Part shown: positions 16,953 to 27,679 of the stretch, piece by piece | How the letters are laid out: each line of letters opens with the position of its first letter | Position numbering within the stretch: position 1 is the first letter of the stretch | Notes under the pieces: model-generated | The model's database searches: none | What the model was told of the DNA's origin: nothing | Seen by the model: the letters and a program-made list of their open reading frames with translations, nothing else | Assembly: GCF_010915725.1 (NCBI RefSeq) | Contig: NZ_JAAIJR010000041.1 | Coordinates: forward strand, 1-42,857 | Length of the DNA stretch: 42,857 nt | Reading direction: 5' to 3' | DNA from: Thiorhodococcus mannitoliphagus | GTDB lineage: Bacteria > Pseudomonadota > Gammaproteobacteria > Chromatiales > Chromatiaceae | Made by a program: the position numbers and the translations under genes

Positions 16953-19052
16953 TCAACCCGCCATCGCCGCCTTCATCTCCGCCGCGTATTGATCGGCATT
17001 GAGCCCGACGATCAGGTGCAGGACATTGTCGGGCAGGCGCAGAATGCCTTGGACGCCGGCGGCCGTGAGGGCGGCCTCGTCAAGCTGCGCGCCGTCGCCA
17101 AGGGCAACGCGCAGCCGGGTCTCGGCGGCAGACTCGGCTTGCTGGACGTTGCGGGTGCCGCCGAGTGCGGCGAGGATGGCGCGGGCCTTCTCCGGTGCCT
17201 TCGGGTCGCGGGCGCGGGGCCTGAGATCGTCGGCCTTGTAATTGACCTTGGGGGCCGCGGCGCCCTCGGGCAGTTCGGCCTCAGGGCCGGCATGGGCCAG
17301 GTACTCTTCCATGTCGGTCTTCAGGTTGTCGGACTTAGGCCCGAAGATGGCCTGCATGTTGTTGCCGACGACGACCACGCCGGCGGCACCCATGGCTTTG
17401 AGCTTGTCCGGGTTGGCCTTGTGGATGTCCACCACCTCGACGCGCAGGCGGGTGATGCAGGCGTCGAGTCCGGCGATGTTGCTCTTGCCACCGAAGGCCA
17501 GCACCAGTTCCTTGGCGAAGTCGTCGGCGATGATGTCCTTGAAGTTCTCGGCATCCGCGACGGCCTCCTCGCGGCCCGGCGTCTTCAGGTTGAGCCACTG
17601 GATCAGGGTGCGGAAGACCAGGTAATAGACCACCGCGAAGATCGGCCCAAGGATCAGGATGATCCAGGGCTTGATGTTGTTGACCCAGTAGAGGGCATAG
17701 TCGATGAAGCCGTGGCTGAAGCTGTAGCCGAGCCGGGCGTCGAGCAGATAGGTCACCAGGTAGGCGATGCCAACCAGCCCCGCATGGACAACGTACAGTA
17801 AGGGCGCGACGAACAGGAAGGCGAACTCCAGCGGCTCGGTGATGCCGGTCAGGAAGCTGGTCAGCGCTGCCGAGCCCATGATGCCGGCCACCCGCGCCTT
17901 GTTCTCGGGTTTGGCGGTGTGATAGATCGCCAGCGCCGCAGCGGGCAGACCGAACATCTTGAACACGAAACCGCCGCCGAGGATGGCCGCCTCGTAGTCG
18001 CCGGCGAAGAAGCGGCTCAGCACGCCATGCACCGCCTCGCCGGTCTTGGGGTCGATGTAGGTGCCGACCTCGAAGAAAAACGGCACGTTCCAGATGTGGT
18101 GCAGACCAAAGGGCAACAGCATGCGCTCGACGACGCCGTAGATGGTCACCGCCGCCGCCGGGTTGCCGTAGGCGGCCCAGTCGCCAAAGCTGCGGATGGC
18201 GCCGCCGATGGGCGGCCAGATCACCGCCAGGATTGCGGCCAGCCCGATGGCCGCGAACGACACCACGATGGGCACGAAGCGCTTGCCGGCGAAGAAACCC
18301 AGATAGGCCGGTAACTGGATGCGGTAGTACTTGTTGAACAGCCAGGCGGCGATGAGGCCGATGAGGATGCCGCCGAACACGCCGGTGTCGATGGACTCGA
18401 TGCCGAAGATCTCCTTGATCTCGGCGCGACTCTTGGCCACCGGGAAGGGGACCGCGTTGCCGCTGCTGTCTTGATAGAGGGCCAGCACGCCACCGCCGTC
18501 CTCCACCTCTTGGATCGAGAAGGGCACGGCGGCATTGCCATCGCCGCAGCTGATGCTGCGGGTGCCGCTGCCGTCGGAAGCAGCCTCGTCGAGTCGGACC
18601 TTGCTCAGGGTGCGCCCCTGGGCATCCAGACAGATGAAGCGCTCGCGGGCGGCGTCGTATTCGACATAGGCGCTCTTGCCATCCTGAAGCGCCAGGGGTT
18701 CGACGGGCGCCATCCAGTCGATGAACATGAGCCCGATGACACCGAGCGCGGCGACCAGGACGAAATAGCCGACGGTGGCGGCCATGGCCGCGACACCGTC
18801 GTTCTTGGTGAAGCCAAGCACGACGCCGATGGCGAAGATCAGCGGCAGGATGGTGAAGACCGCGCCGCCGGAGGCGGCCATGATCTCGCCGATCTTGATC
18901 AGCCAGGGCGCGAGATCCTCGGCGCCCGCGATGGAACTGCCGACGCCGAGCAGGATGCCCGCCACCGGCAGCACCGACACCGGCAGCATGAGCGCCTTGC
19001 CGATCTTTTGCAGGTTGGCGAAGGCGCCGTCCCAGGTTGCTTTTAGATTCAT
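16953..19052 (-). CDS. PTS glucose-family permease, IIC-IIB-IIB' (glucose/N-acetylglucosamine type)
   Basis: 699 residues. The membrane IIC domain covers about 10-485, with [15 protein letters not shown] near the start, [12 protein letters not shown] (218-229), [19 protein letters not shown] (312-330) and the conserved GITEPLEF (403-410). A first IIB domain (about 508-585) has the phosphorylated Cys532 in ACITRLR. A second IIB-like domain (about 618-695) has AAETRLR, with Ala643 in place of cysteine, so it cannot be phosphorylated in the usual way. Residues about 112-213 are a hydrophilic insertion inside IIC, absent from PtsG and NagE as I know them. It imports and phosphorylates a hexose. 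EIIA, HPr and EI are fused in the gene 16 bp upstream. Glucose versus N-acetylglucosamine cannot be decided. Confidence 0.9.
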   Translation of the reverse strand: MNLKATWDGAFANLQKIGKALMLPVSVLPVAGILLGVGSSIAGAEDLAPWLIKIGEIMAASGGAVFTILPLIFAIGVVLGFTKNDGVAAMAATVGYFVLVAALGVIGLMFIDWMAPVEPLALQDGKSAYVEYDAARERFICLDAQGRTLSKVRLDEAASDGSGTRSISCGDGNAAVPFSIQEVEDGGGVLALYQDSSGNAVPFPVAKSRAEIKEIFGIESIDTGVFGGILIGLIAAWLFNKYYRIQLPAYLGFFAGKRFVPIVVSFAAIGLAAILAVIWPPIGGAIRSFGDWAAYGNPAAAVTIYGVVERMLLPFGLHHIWNVPFFFEVGTYIDPKTGEAVHGVLSRFFAGDYEAAILGGGFVFKMFGLPAAALAIYHTAKPENKARVAGIMGSAALTSFLTGITEPLEFAFLFVAPLLYVVHAGLVGIAYLVTYLLDARLGYSFSHGFIDYALYWVNNIKPWIILILGPIFAVVYYLVFRTLIQWLNLKTPGREEAVADAENFKDIIADDFAKELVLAFGGKSNIAGLDACITRLRVEVVDIHKANPDKLKAMGAAGVVVVGNNMQAIFGPKSDNLKTDMEEYLAHAGPEAELPEGAAAPKVNYKADDLRPRARDPKAPEKARAILAALGGTRNVQQAESAAETRLRVALGDGAQLDEAALTAAGVQGILRLPDNVLHLIVGLNADQYAAEMKAAMAG

Positions 19053-19068
19053 TTCGGCATGCTCCCGG

Positions 19069-21612
19069 TCAATACTCGGTGGGTATCAGCGCGCGGACCT
19101 GCGCGGCGGTGTCGCAGGCCAGGGCCCGTTCGGCCAGGCCCTGACAATCACCGAGCGAGCGCGTGCGCACCTCGGCCTTGACCGCCGGGATGGCCGGGAC
19201 GCTGACCGACAGCTCATCGACGCCGATGCCGACTAGGATGGCAACCGCCTGCGGGTCGCTGGCGATGCCGCCGCAGACACCGACCCACTTGCCCTCGGCA
19301 TGGGCGCCGTCGACGGTCTGCTTGATCAGCCGCAGTACGGCCGGGTTCATGGCGTCGGCCTTGGCGCCGAGCTTCGGATGCCCGCGGTCCATGGCCAGGG
19401 TGTACTGGGTCAGGTCGTTGGTGCCGATGGAGAAGAAGTCGACCTCACGGGCGAACTGCCGGGCCATGACCGCCGCTGAGGGCACCTCCACCATGATGCC
19501 CAGTTCGACCGCGTTCTCAGCCAGTTCAGCGCCGGGGACCTTGGCACGTTCTTCCATCACCAGGCCCTTCACCGAGCGGATCTCGTCGATGGTCGCGATC
19601 ATCGGGAACATCATGCGTAGCTTTCGGCCGATGCCGGCGCGCAGGATGGCGCGCACCTGGGTGCGCAGAATCTCAGGCTTTTCGAGCCCGATGCGCACGC
19701 CGCGAATGCCGAGGAAGGGGTTCTCCTCGCGCGGCATCGGCAGGTAGGGCAGCGGCTTGTCGCCACCAACGTCGAGCGTGCGGATGATCATCGGCCGACC
19801 GTCGAGCGCCGTGGCGATGTCTGAGTAGATCTGCACCTGCTCGTCTTCGGTGGGCGCGGTCTGGCGCTCCAGGTAGAGGAACTCGGAGCGCAGCAGGCCG
19901 ACGCCCTCGCCGCCGAGTGGGATCGACTGCTTGGCATCGTCGAGGCCGCCGATGTTGGCGACCACTTCCACCCGATGGCCGTCGCTGGTGGTTGCCGGCT
20001 CATGGGCCCTGGCCAGGTCCGCCTCTTTCTTCTCGGCCAGTTTGTGCTTCAGGGTCAGGATGATATCGACCTCAGCCGGGTCGGGGTCGATGCGCATCCG
20101 GCCCGTGCCGCCGTCCAGGATCACCTGGGTGCCGTTGGCCAGGTCCAGCGCGCGCGGCTCGATGCCGGCGACCGCTGGGATGTCCAGCGAGCGGGCCAGA
20201 ATGGCGACATGGGAGGTCGCGCCGCCGCCGATGGTGGCGAAGCCGAGCACCCGCTTTGGATCGAGCTTGGCGGTGTCGGAGGGCGACATCTCCTCGGCGA
20301 TGAGGATGCAATCGGCCGGGATTTCGGGCTCCTCGGTGGGATGATTGGTCAGGATACCGAGCACGCGGCGGCCGACATCGCGCAGATCGATGGCGCGCCC
20401 GGCCATGATCTCGCTCTTGAGTTGTGCCAGTCGATCGGCGTGGGTGCTGTAGGCGCGCTGCCAGGCGAAGGCCGCTGACTTGCCCTTAGCGATGGCGCTC
20501 TCGGCGATCTCCATCAGGTCCGGGTCTTCGAGCAATTCTTGATGGGCGGCGAAGATGGCGGCCTTGGCCGGGTCCGCCTTGGCGCGCAGCTCCGTCTGCA
20601 GCGACTCCAGCTCGTTCTTGGCCCGCTCGACGGCGTCCTCCAAGTGGCGGCGCTCGACACGCGGCTCGCCGTCCGCCGCTTCGGGGACATCGATCTCGTC
20701 GCGGCGCAACTGGAACACCCGCCCGACGCCAAGTCCAGGTGATGCGGCAACACCGAGCAGCACCTTGGGATCATCCGAGCGCGGTCGCGGCGCCGGGGCA
20801 TTGGCCGGGTCCGGCTCGGTGGTCGCCGGTGCCGGGGCGGGCGCCGTGCCCTCGTCACCGAGTCCGGCGGCGAGCTGCGGCGCGATGCTGGCGATGGCCG
20901 AGTCCGCATCCGGCCCGATGGCGACGATCACCACCTTGTCGTTCTGCGCGATCTCCAGGCCCATGATCGAGACCACGCTCTTGGCGTTGGCTTGGTCGTC
21001 GCCTCGGGTCAGCAGCACGCGCGACTTGAAGCGCTTGGCCAGATTCGCCAGCACCGCCGCCGGGCGCGCGTGCAGGCCGGTGGCGTTGGGAATGAGGATG
21101 GCCTCTGAGCTGGAGGTCTTGCCGGCGGCTTCGGCCTCGGCGGCATCGGAGGGGATGGTCTGGATGGTCAGGAAGGAATCACTGCCTGCCATGACCGATC
21201 CGCTGGCAGCCGCCAGAGACGACACCCGCTCCATGTTGGCCACCAGGATCTGAGTCAGCAGGCTCTTGGCGTGGGTTGCCAGATAATCGGCGTCGAACTC
21301 GATCAGTGGGTCACCGGTCTTGACCTGGTCACCCTCCGCGACCTTGGCGGTGAAGCCTTCGCCCTTGAGGTTCACGGTGTCGAGGCCGATGTGCATCATC
21401 ACCTCGATGCCGTCGGCAGTGGTCAGGGTCACCGCATGATGTGCCCGGTGCAACTGCGTCACGCGACCCTCGCAGGGCGCGGTGAGCAACTGGTTGGTCG
21501 GGTCAATGGACGCGCCATCGCCGACCATCTTCCGCGCGAAGACCGGGTCCGGAACCTGTTCCAAGGGCACGACAACGCCGTCGAGCGGCGCCTTCAGGAT
21601 CAGTGAAGCCAA
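19069..21612 (-). CDS. ptsI: Fused PTS phosphotransfer protein EIIA(Glc)-HPr-Enzyme I
   Basis: 847 residues carrying the whole soluble phosphorelay. EIIA(Glc)-type domain about 1-150, active His74 in [10 protein letters not shown]. HPr domain about 168-252, active His181 in [10 protein letters not shown] Pro/Ala-rich linker covers about 255-280. Enzyme I covers about 283-847, with active His468 in [14 protein letters not shown] and the PEP-binding C-terminal barrel ending near [10 protein letters not shown]. Enzyme I takes phosphate from PEP and passes it through HPr and EIIA to the IIB domain of the next gene. The start codon is TTG (21612) with AGGAG 9 nt upstream. FruB-type fusions begin with EIIA(Fru); this one starts with a glucose-type EIIA, like fused proteins linked to GlcNAc systems. 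Confidence 0.93.
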   Translation of the reverse strand: MASLILKAPLDGVVVPLEQVPDPVFARKMVGDGASIDPTNQLLTAPCEGRVTQLHRAHHAVTLTTADGIEVMMHIGLDTVNLKGEGFTAKVAEGDQVKTGDPLIEFDADYLATHAKSLLTQILVANMERVSSLAAASGSVMAGSDSFLTIQTIPSDAAEAEAAGKTSSSEAILIPNATGLHARPAAVLANLAKRFKSRVLLTRGDDQANAKSVVSIMGLEIAQNDKVVIVAIGPDADSAIASIAPQLAAGLGDEGTAPAPAPATTEPDPANAPAPRPRSDDPKVLLGVAASPGLGVGRVFQLRRDEIDVPEAADGEPRVERRHLEDAVERAKNELESLQTELRAKADPAKAAIFAAHQELLEDPDLMEIAESAIAKGKSAAFAWQRAYSTHADRLAQLKSEIMAGRAIDLRDVGRRVLGILTNHPTEEPEIPADCILIAEEMSPSDTAKLDPKRVLGFATIGGGATSHVAILARSLDIPAVAGIEPRALDLANGTQVILDGGTGRMRIDPDPAEVDIILTLKHKLAEKKEADLARAHEPATTSDGHRVEVVANIGGLDDAKQSIPLGGEGVGLLRSEFLYLERQTAPTEDEQVQIYSDIATALDGRPMIIRTLDVGGDKPLPYLPMPREENPFLGIRGVRIGLEKPEILRTQVRAILRAGIGRKLRMMFPMIATIDEIRSVKGLVMEERAKVPGAELAENAVELGIMVEVPSAAVMARQFAREVDFFSIGTNDLTQYTLAMDRGHPKLGAKADAMNPAVLRLIKQTVDGAHAEGKWVGVCGGIASDPQAVAILVGIGVDELSVSVPAIPAVKAEVRTRSLGDCQGLAERALACDTAAQVRALIPTEY

Positions 21613-21643
21613 GGCGCTGTACTCCTAATTCCGGTGGTAGTCG

Positions 21644-21708
21644 CCCTAAGGCGATGTCTGTCAATCGCCTTAGGGGAGCGAGGCTGTTGCTCGCACCCTG
21701 AGTGCGAG
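21644..21708. other. Two hairpins between the porin gene and the PTS genes
   Basis: CCCTAAGGCGAT / ATCGCCTTAGGG (21644-21675) is a perfect 12-bp stem with an 8-nt loop. CTCGCAC / GTGCGAG (21690-21708) is a 7-bp stem with a 5-nt loop. They lie 50-115 nt beyond the porin stop codon in the direction of transcription. No U-tract follows either, so termination may be Rho-dependent or absent. They mark the likely border between the polyol operon and the PTS operon. Confidence 0.55.
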
Positions 21709-21760
21709 GCGCTTGCTGTTGATCGGACCATTGAGCCTGGATGCAGTGTAGACGAATCGC

Positions 21761-23095
21761 TCAAAAGTTGACGCTGACCCGGGCGCCGATCAAAAAGGCG
21801 TTATCGATGTCGCCGGTTCCCGCCGGACGGATAATGTACTGGATATCCGGCTGGATGCTGATGCCCCTGCCGAGGACGAACTGGTGATTCAGTTCGATGA
21901 CCGCCTCATAGTCTTTCTCCGGCAGGCCTTCGGCAGTGCGCGCAACGTTGACCTCATCACCGAACCAACCACTGCTGATGGCCACACCCGTGGTATCCCT
22001 CGGCCGAGCCTCGAACAATCCCTCGTAGACGAGACCGGCGCTGACATACCAGGGCATGGGGTTGGTGTCATTGGTGAAGCTGAACACCAGGGAGCCAAAA
22101 CCCCACAGCCCCCGGTCCGCGCCGGGCTTCTCCCGGTAGAGCATCTGGTCGGCCATCACCCAACCCATGGCACTTCCGGTCGTAGTGGAGTTGTCCGTGC
22201 TCGCGACGTCCAGGAAGTCGCCGGTCATGTAGTAGCCGCCGACCTTGTAGGTGCCCGGCAGGGCCGTATCGGAATCGCGGTTGACGTGGTAGTGGAGTTC
22301 GCCAACCATGGTCACCCCGTTGTTGCCCACACCCCAACTGGTGCCGTGTTGGTTGTGGTCAGGGCTCGCCGGGTCCCCTCCCTTGCCGGTGGGATCGCCG
22401 TCATAGACGGCGGCCTGGAGGGTCCAGACACGCGACGGCGTGTCATAGCGAGCCAATGCGCCCCAGGTTGCCAGCGGGTAGGAGGTAAAGGTGAAGGGGT
22501 TCTGCAGGAAGACCGGTTTTGGATTGCCGCAGTAGGAATTGTTGATGAACTGGCAGTTCAATGGCGAGCTCAGGAAGTCGCTGTTCGCCGTGAGCCGCCC
22601 GTAGGAGAGCATCAGCCGCTCATCCAACAGCAGGGTGTTGAACCGGACATCGACGAGTTTGACATTCTGCCCGCCGTAGAGCTCCTGCACGGTGAACTGG
22701 TTTCCGCCCTCCGAAGGCGCGACGAAGCGCTCCGAGACCGAGGTTCCATCTCGTTTTGACCCCTTGATCACCAGGTTAGTCGCAGGAATGCCGAGAATGC
22801 GTTCGAGATCGAAGCCAAACTCCAGGGCGATGTTGTCGGCATAGGTGCCGCCGAGCTTCTCCCCGCCGACGATGTTGAACATGGGCTCTGAGGTATAACC
22901 GAGCCCGAAACTGACCCCATGCCCCTTCCAGGCATCCCTTGTCTCAGAGTCAGAGAGAAGGTAGTCGCTCGATGGATAGTCCGATGCCAGAACTCCTGGC
23001 GCTGTCAACGCCAGAAGGATGGCCGTCGCCGGGAGGCCCGGCCCAATCCAGTTGCATTCATCCTGAATCATTTGGCTCGTGATTCGGTTGGTCAT
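21761..23095 (-). CDS. Carbohydrate-selective porin, OprB family
   Basis: About 444 residues with the start at 23095 (MTNRITSQ), chosen because GGAG lies 8-9 nt upstream; the frame is open 43 codons further but gives no signal-like N-terminus. The signal peptide runs through LPATAILLALTAPGVLA. The mature part shows alternating beta-strand character, GVSFGLGYTSEPMFNIVGG near the front, an OprB-like middle (NTLLLDERLMLSYGRL, TWGALARYD, QAAVYDGDP), GISIQPDIQYIIRP, and a C-terminal aromatic (ARVSVNF) typical of outer-membrane barrels. It follows the mannitol-type dehydrogenase gene and should admit the polyols used by the upstream ABC system. Confidence 0.88.
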   Translation of the reverse strand: MTNRITSQMIQDECNWIGPGLPATAILLALTAPGVLASDYPSSDYLLSDSETRDAWKGHGVSFGLGYTSEPMFNIVGGEKLGGTYADNIALEFGFDLERILGIPATNLVIKGSKRDGTSVSERFVAPSEGGNQFTVQELYGGQNVKLVDVRFNTLLLDERLMLSYGRLTANSDFLSSPLNCQFINNSYCGNPKPVFLQNPFTFTSYPLATWGALARYDTPSRVWTLQAAVYDGDPTGKGGDPASPDHNQHGTSWGVGNNGVTMVGELHYHVNRDSDTALPGTYKVGGYYMTGDFLDVASTDNSTTTGSAMGWVMADQMLYREKPGADRGLWGFGSLVFSFTNDTNPMPWYVSAGLVYEGLFEARPRDTTGVAISSGWFGDEVNVARTAEGLPEKDYEAVIELNHQFVLGRGISIQPDIQYIIRPAGTGDIDNAFLIGARVSVNF

Positions 23096-23232
23096 TGCGT
23101 TCGCTCCGCTGGTGATGCGGCCGGAGATGCGTGAGCCGACAAACCCTGCCGACCCCTGCTCTACGAATTCCGCGATCATTTGATTGTTGTTGGCATTGCC
23201 CCGGAATCTGCATACGCAGTTCATTGAACCCT

Positions 23233-24711
23233 TTAACTCGCCCCCTCCAAATATCCTGCGAGGACGGACTCGACACCTTCCGCATAGAGGGCAAGAAGGG
23301 CCGCCGAAAAACGCTCCTGGAAGAGCGGCACCCGACCGACTTCGCCGTAGATATCATCCATCGCAAGCCAGGCCAGCGGATCCTGCCGAGCCAAGTGAGC
23401 GACCGCGTTCAGCCGACTCCACTCGGGATCATTCGGCTCGATCTCCTGGCCGTTCTCCAGGGTCCCGAAGCAATAGCGACTCCACAGCGCCGATACCAGC
23501 GCTAAACCCTGTATATCGGCTCCCACCTTGAGCCGGTCATTGATCGAAGGGGTGATGAATTTCGACTGCCGATTGGAACCGTCATAGCAAAGCCGACGCA
23601 CGGTATCGGCAATCTTAGGATTCGAGAACCGCTCCTCGATCAAGGTGAAATACGCATTGAGATCGGTCGTCGGAAGCGGTGGAACAATGGGGATGATTTC
23701 GTCGTGCTCGACCTTCGCGAGGAAAGGTCGCAGCAATGCATGCTCCATTGCCTCATGCGCATACTGGATTCCCAAGAGGCCGGCCGCATAAGCAATGGTC
23801 GCGTGTCCGCCGTTGAGCATTCGGATCTTCATCGTCTCGTAAGGCGTGACATCGGGCACGAACTGGACGCCGACCGTTTCAAGGGCAGGTCGGCCGCTCG
23901 TGAACCGATCTTCTAGGACCCATTGTGAGTAATGCTCGCAAAACACAGGCGCAGCGTCTTCAATGCCGAAATCCCTCGCCAAGAGTTCACGCTCGCGCGT
24001 GCTGGTGGCCGGCGAGATGCGATCAACCATGCTGTTCGGAAAAGCCACCTTGTCTTGGATCCAATCGGCGAGTCCGGGATCGGACAAGCGCGCCAATCCG
24101 ACCACTGCATCCCGAGTCACGCGACCATTGTGCGGGATGTTGTCGCAAGACAAGATCGAGAAGGGTGGAATGCCCGCGCTGCGGCGCTCTTTCAAGCCAG
24201 CGATCATCAAGCCGAAGACGGTCTTGGGGTTCTCTGGATCGGCGCTATCGCTAATCAGCACTGGGTGCCTGGGATCGAATACACCTGAGCCCGGGTTGAT
24301 AAAGTAGCCGCCCTCGGTGATGGTCAAGGAGACGATTCTTATCGCCGGATCCGCGAGTGAACGAATGATGTCCGCACTGTTTCCAGGCATCAAGAAATCG
24401 ACCATCGCACCCGTCACTCGGGCGTTGCTCTCGGTCGCCGATTGTTCCACGACCGTACTGAGAAAATCCTGCTCCTTGAGGGATTGCCGCAATCGCTCGT
24501 CCGACGACATGACGCTAGCGCCGATGATCGCCCAGTCGTGACCGACGCCCGTATTGAACAATCGATCGAGATACAGGGCCTGGTGTGCGCGGTGGAAATT
24601 TCCGACGCCGAAATGCAGAATTCCGGGTGACAAGAGTGCGCGATCATAGGTAGGAACTGCCGCGACAGCGGAAATACTGCCAAGATTCCTTGCGCAAAGC
24701 TTTGTAGCCAT
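23233..24711 (-). CDS. mtlK: Mannitol 2-dehydrogenase family protein (polyol long-chain dehydrogenase)
   Basis: 492 residues from the ATG at 24711. In-frame ATG 24717 and TTG 24723 are alternatives; TGAGA is best spaced for 24711. N-terminal NAD-binding motif GVGNFHRAHQALYLD; VSLTITEGGYF; and the catalytic K-x4-N-G-G-H block in MKIRMLNGGHATIAYA, characteristic of the mannitol/fructuronate/arabinitol dehydrogenase family. It oxidises D-mannitol (possibly D-arabinitol) to fructose (or xylulose) with NAD+ in the cytoplasm. It lies 48 bp after the SDR gene in the smo-like operon; the Rhodobacter gene in this place is mtlK. Fructuronate reductase is an alternative, made unlikely by context. Confidence 0.88.
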   Translation of the reverse strand: MATKLCARNLGSISAVAAVPTYDRALLSPGILHFGVGNFHRAHQALYLDRLFNTGVGHDWAIIGASVMSSDERLRQSLKEQDFLSTVVEQSATESNARVTGAMVDFLMPGNSADIIRSLADPAIRIVSLTITEGGYFINPGSGVFDPRHPVLISDSADPENPKTVFGLMIAGLKERRSAGIPPFSILSCDNIPHNGRVTRDAVVGLARLSDPGLADWIQDKVAFPNSMVDRISPATSTRERELLARDFGIEDAAPVFCEHYSQWVLEDRFTSGRPALETVGVQFVPDVTPYETMKIRMLNGGHATIAYAAGLLGIQYAHEAMEHALLRPFLAKVEHDEIIPIVPPLPTTDLNAYFTLIEERFSNPKIADTVRRLCYDGSNRQSKFITPSINDRLKVGADIQGLALVSALWSRYCFGTLENGQEIEPNDPEWSRLNAVAHLARQDPLAWLAMDDIYGEVGRVPLFQERFSAALLALYAEGVESVLAGYLEGAS

Positions 24712-24759
24712 AATCATTCTCAAAAGTCGCGTTGAACTGGAAAGTCGCTGCGGCGCGAC

Positions 24760-25548
24760 TCAGCTCATCCAGTTTCCGCCATCGACGTTATAGGTTTGCG
24801 CGACAATGTAGTCTGCTTCTTCAGAGGCGAGAAAAACCGCCATGCCGGCCAGATCCTCGGCGCGCCCCATCCGCCCAAAGGGCACTGCCTCACCGACCAA
24901 CCGCTTCTTCTCTCCCAAGGGGCGATGCTCGTATTGCGCGAACAAGGCGTCGACATGCTCCCAATGATCCCCGTCCACGACACCAGGGGCGATGGCGTTG
25001 ACATTAATACCATACTTAATGAGGTCGAGCCCTGCGGATTGGGTGATACTGATGAGGGCCGCCTTCGTCGCGCAATAAACCGTAACCAAGGATTCTCCAC
25101 GACGCCCCGCCTGGCTTGCCATATTAATGATCTTGCCGCCCTTATTTGCCCTGATCATGGACTTGGCGACCGCTTGCAGCATAAATAAGGCACCCTGAAC
25201 GTTGACCGAGAAGAGCCGCTGGTAGCTTTCCCGAGTGATATCCACGACGGGCGCAAGATCGAACAATGCCGCGTTGTTGAGGAGAATATCGATACCACCA
25301 AAGCACTCCTCGACCAGCTCCACCGAAGCGTCAATCGAATCCTGTTGAGTGACATCGAGATGCACCGCAATCGCAGCATCGCCGAGCTTGCTGGCAGTCT
25401 CTTTAGCCATATCGATATTGATATCAGCGATGGCGACTCGAGCACCTTCCTGCACATAGCGCGCAGCAAATGCCTGACCGATTCCGCGTGCAGCCCCCGT
25501 GATGATTGCTGATTTACCCTTCAGCCGCTCGGTCTGGACCTGGGTCAT
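24760..25548 (-). CDS. smoS: SDR sorbitol (L-iditol 2-)dehydrogenase
   Basis: 262 residues, classical short-chain dehydrogenase. Cofactor motif TGAARGIG at 17-24; Asp42 after the second strand, predicting NAD over NADP; NNAA at 91-94; catalytic Ser145, Tyr158 and Lys162 (Y-x3-K in YCATK). The substrate-loop region VDGDHWEHVDALFAQYEHRP resembles the Rhodobacter SmoS sorbitol/galactitol dehydrogenase. It converts sorbitol to fructose. It is encoded between the ABC ATPase and the mannitol-type dehydrogenase, the same order as smoK-smoS-mtlK in Rhodobacter sphaeroides. Confidence 0.88.
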   Translation of the reverse strand: MTQVQTERLKGKSAIITGAARGIGQAFAARYVQEGARVAIADINIDMAKETASKLGDAAIAVHLDVTQQDSIDASVELVEECFGGIDILLNNAALFDLAPVVDITRESYQRLFSVNVQGALFMLQAVAKSMIRANKGGKIINMASQAGRRGESLVTVYCATKAALISITQSAGLDLIKYGINVNAIAPGVVDGDHWEHVDALFAQYEHRPLGEKKRLVGEAVPFGRMGRAEDLAGMAVFLASEEADYIVAQTYNVDGGNWMS

Positions 25549-25641
25549 TCTGGCTTACCCCTTCTCGGGATTCATGACGATTGACGGGCGCGGGGCTCAT
25601 GACCGCATGGCAGACACGCCCTGCTCGAGGATCAGCGCTCT

Positions 25642-26778
<1,137 letters not shown>

Positions 26779-26842
26779 TGCGGAACTCCTCGTTTAGCTC
26801 AGTCGGATTGATTGCGAACGCGCAAAAGGATCCGCTGAAATC

Positions 26843-27664
26843 TTATTTGACGGCGCCAAAGGTCAGCCCCTGGACCAGTTGTTTCTGGCTCATCCAGCCA
26901 ACGATCATGATGGGCAGAATCGCCATCACGGAGGCCGCCGAGAGCTTCGCCCAGAACAGGCCCTGCGGACTGGAGAAGGACGCAATGAAGGCGGTCAGTG
27001 GCGCGCCCTGGGAGCTGGTCAGGTTGAGACTCCAGAAGGCCTCGTTCCAGGCCAGGATCACCGTCAGCAGACCGGTTGAGGCGATGCCCGGCAGCGACAG
27101 CGGGATCAGCAGCAGGAACAACTGCTGCATGGGGGTTGCGCCGTCGACACGGCTCGCCTCCATGATCTCGCCGGGTACGTCCTTGAAGTACGTGTAGAGC
27201 ATCCAGATCACGATCGGCAGGTTGATCAGGGTGAAGACGATGAGGAGCCCGGTGACCGTATCGAGCAGACCCATATCCCTGAACAACAGGTAGATGGGAA
27301 TCAGTACGCCGACCGGGGGCATCATCTTGGTCGATAGCATCCACAGCAGGGTCCCAGGCGTGCGCTTGGTGGGAAAGAAGGCCATGGCGTAGGCCGCCGG
27401 GATGGCGAACGCGAGCGCCAGCAGCGTGGAGCCGAAGGACACCGCGACCGAGTTCCAGGCGAACTTGAGGTAATCGCTACGGGCGAACACCTCGACGAAG
27501 TTATCCAGCGTCGGGCTAAAGAAGAGCGACGGCGGGACGGAGAATGCCTCGGTCTCGGTCTTGAAGGCGGTCAGTGCCATCCAGAAGATGGGAAAAAAGA
27601 TCACTAGGGCGACGAGCCAGGCAATCACCGTGGTCCATCGTTTTTCGTTGGCCATCTGTTTCAT
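26843..27664 (-). CDS. smoG: Polyol ABC transporter permease (second subunit)
   Basis: 273 residues from the ATG at 27664, which has GAGGAG at 7-nt spacing; an in-frame ATG five codons up would lack it. Six membrane segments of the MalG/SmoG permease class, with the cytoplasmic EAA loop EASRVDGATPMQQLFLLLIP that docks to the ATPase. It starts 15 bp after the stop of the partner permease gene. Inner-membrane channel half. Confidence 0.92.
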   Translation of the reverse strand: MKQMANEKRWTTVIAWLVALVIFFPIFWMALTAFKTETEAFSVPPSLFFSPTLDNFVEVFARSDYLKFAWNSVAVSFGSTLLALAFAIPAAYAMAFFPTKRTPGTLLWMLSTKMMPPVGVLIPIYLLFRDMGLLDTVTGLLIVFTLINLPIVIWMLYTYFKDVPGEIMEASRVDGATPMQQLFLLLIPLSLPGIASTGLLTVILAWNEAFWSLNLTSSQGAPLTAFIASFSSPQGLFWAKLSAASVMAILPIMIVGWMSQKQLVQGLTFGAVK

Positions 27665-27679
27665 GATGTCGCTCCTCAA

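Noticed and set aside
16656-17801. 381-codon plus-strand frame running into the PTS permease gene
   Set aside because: Most of it is antisense to the IIB domains; the upstream part competes with another weak frame and has no family match.
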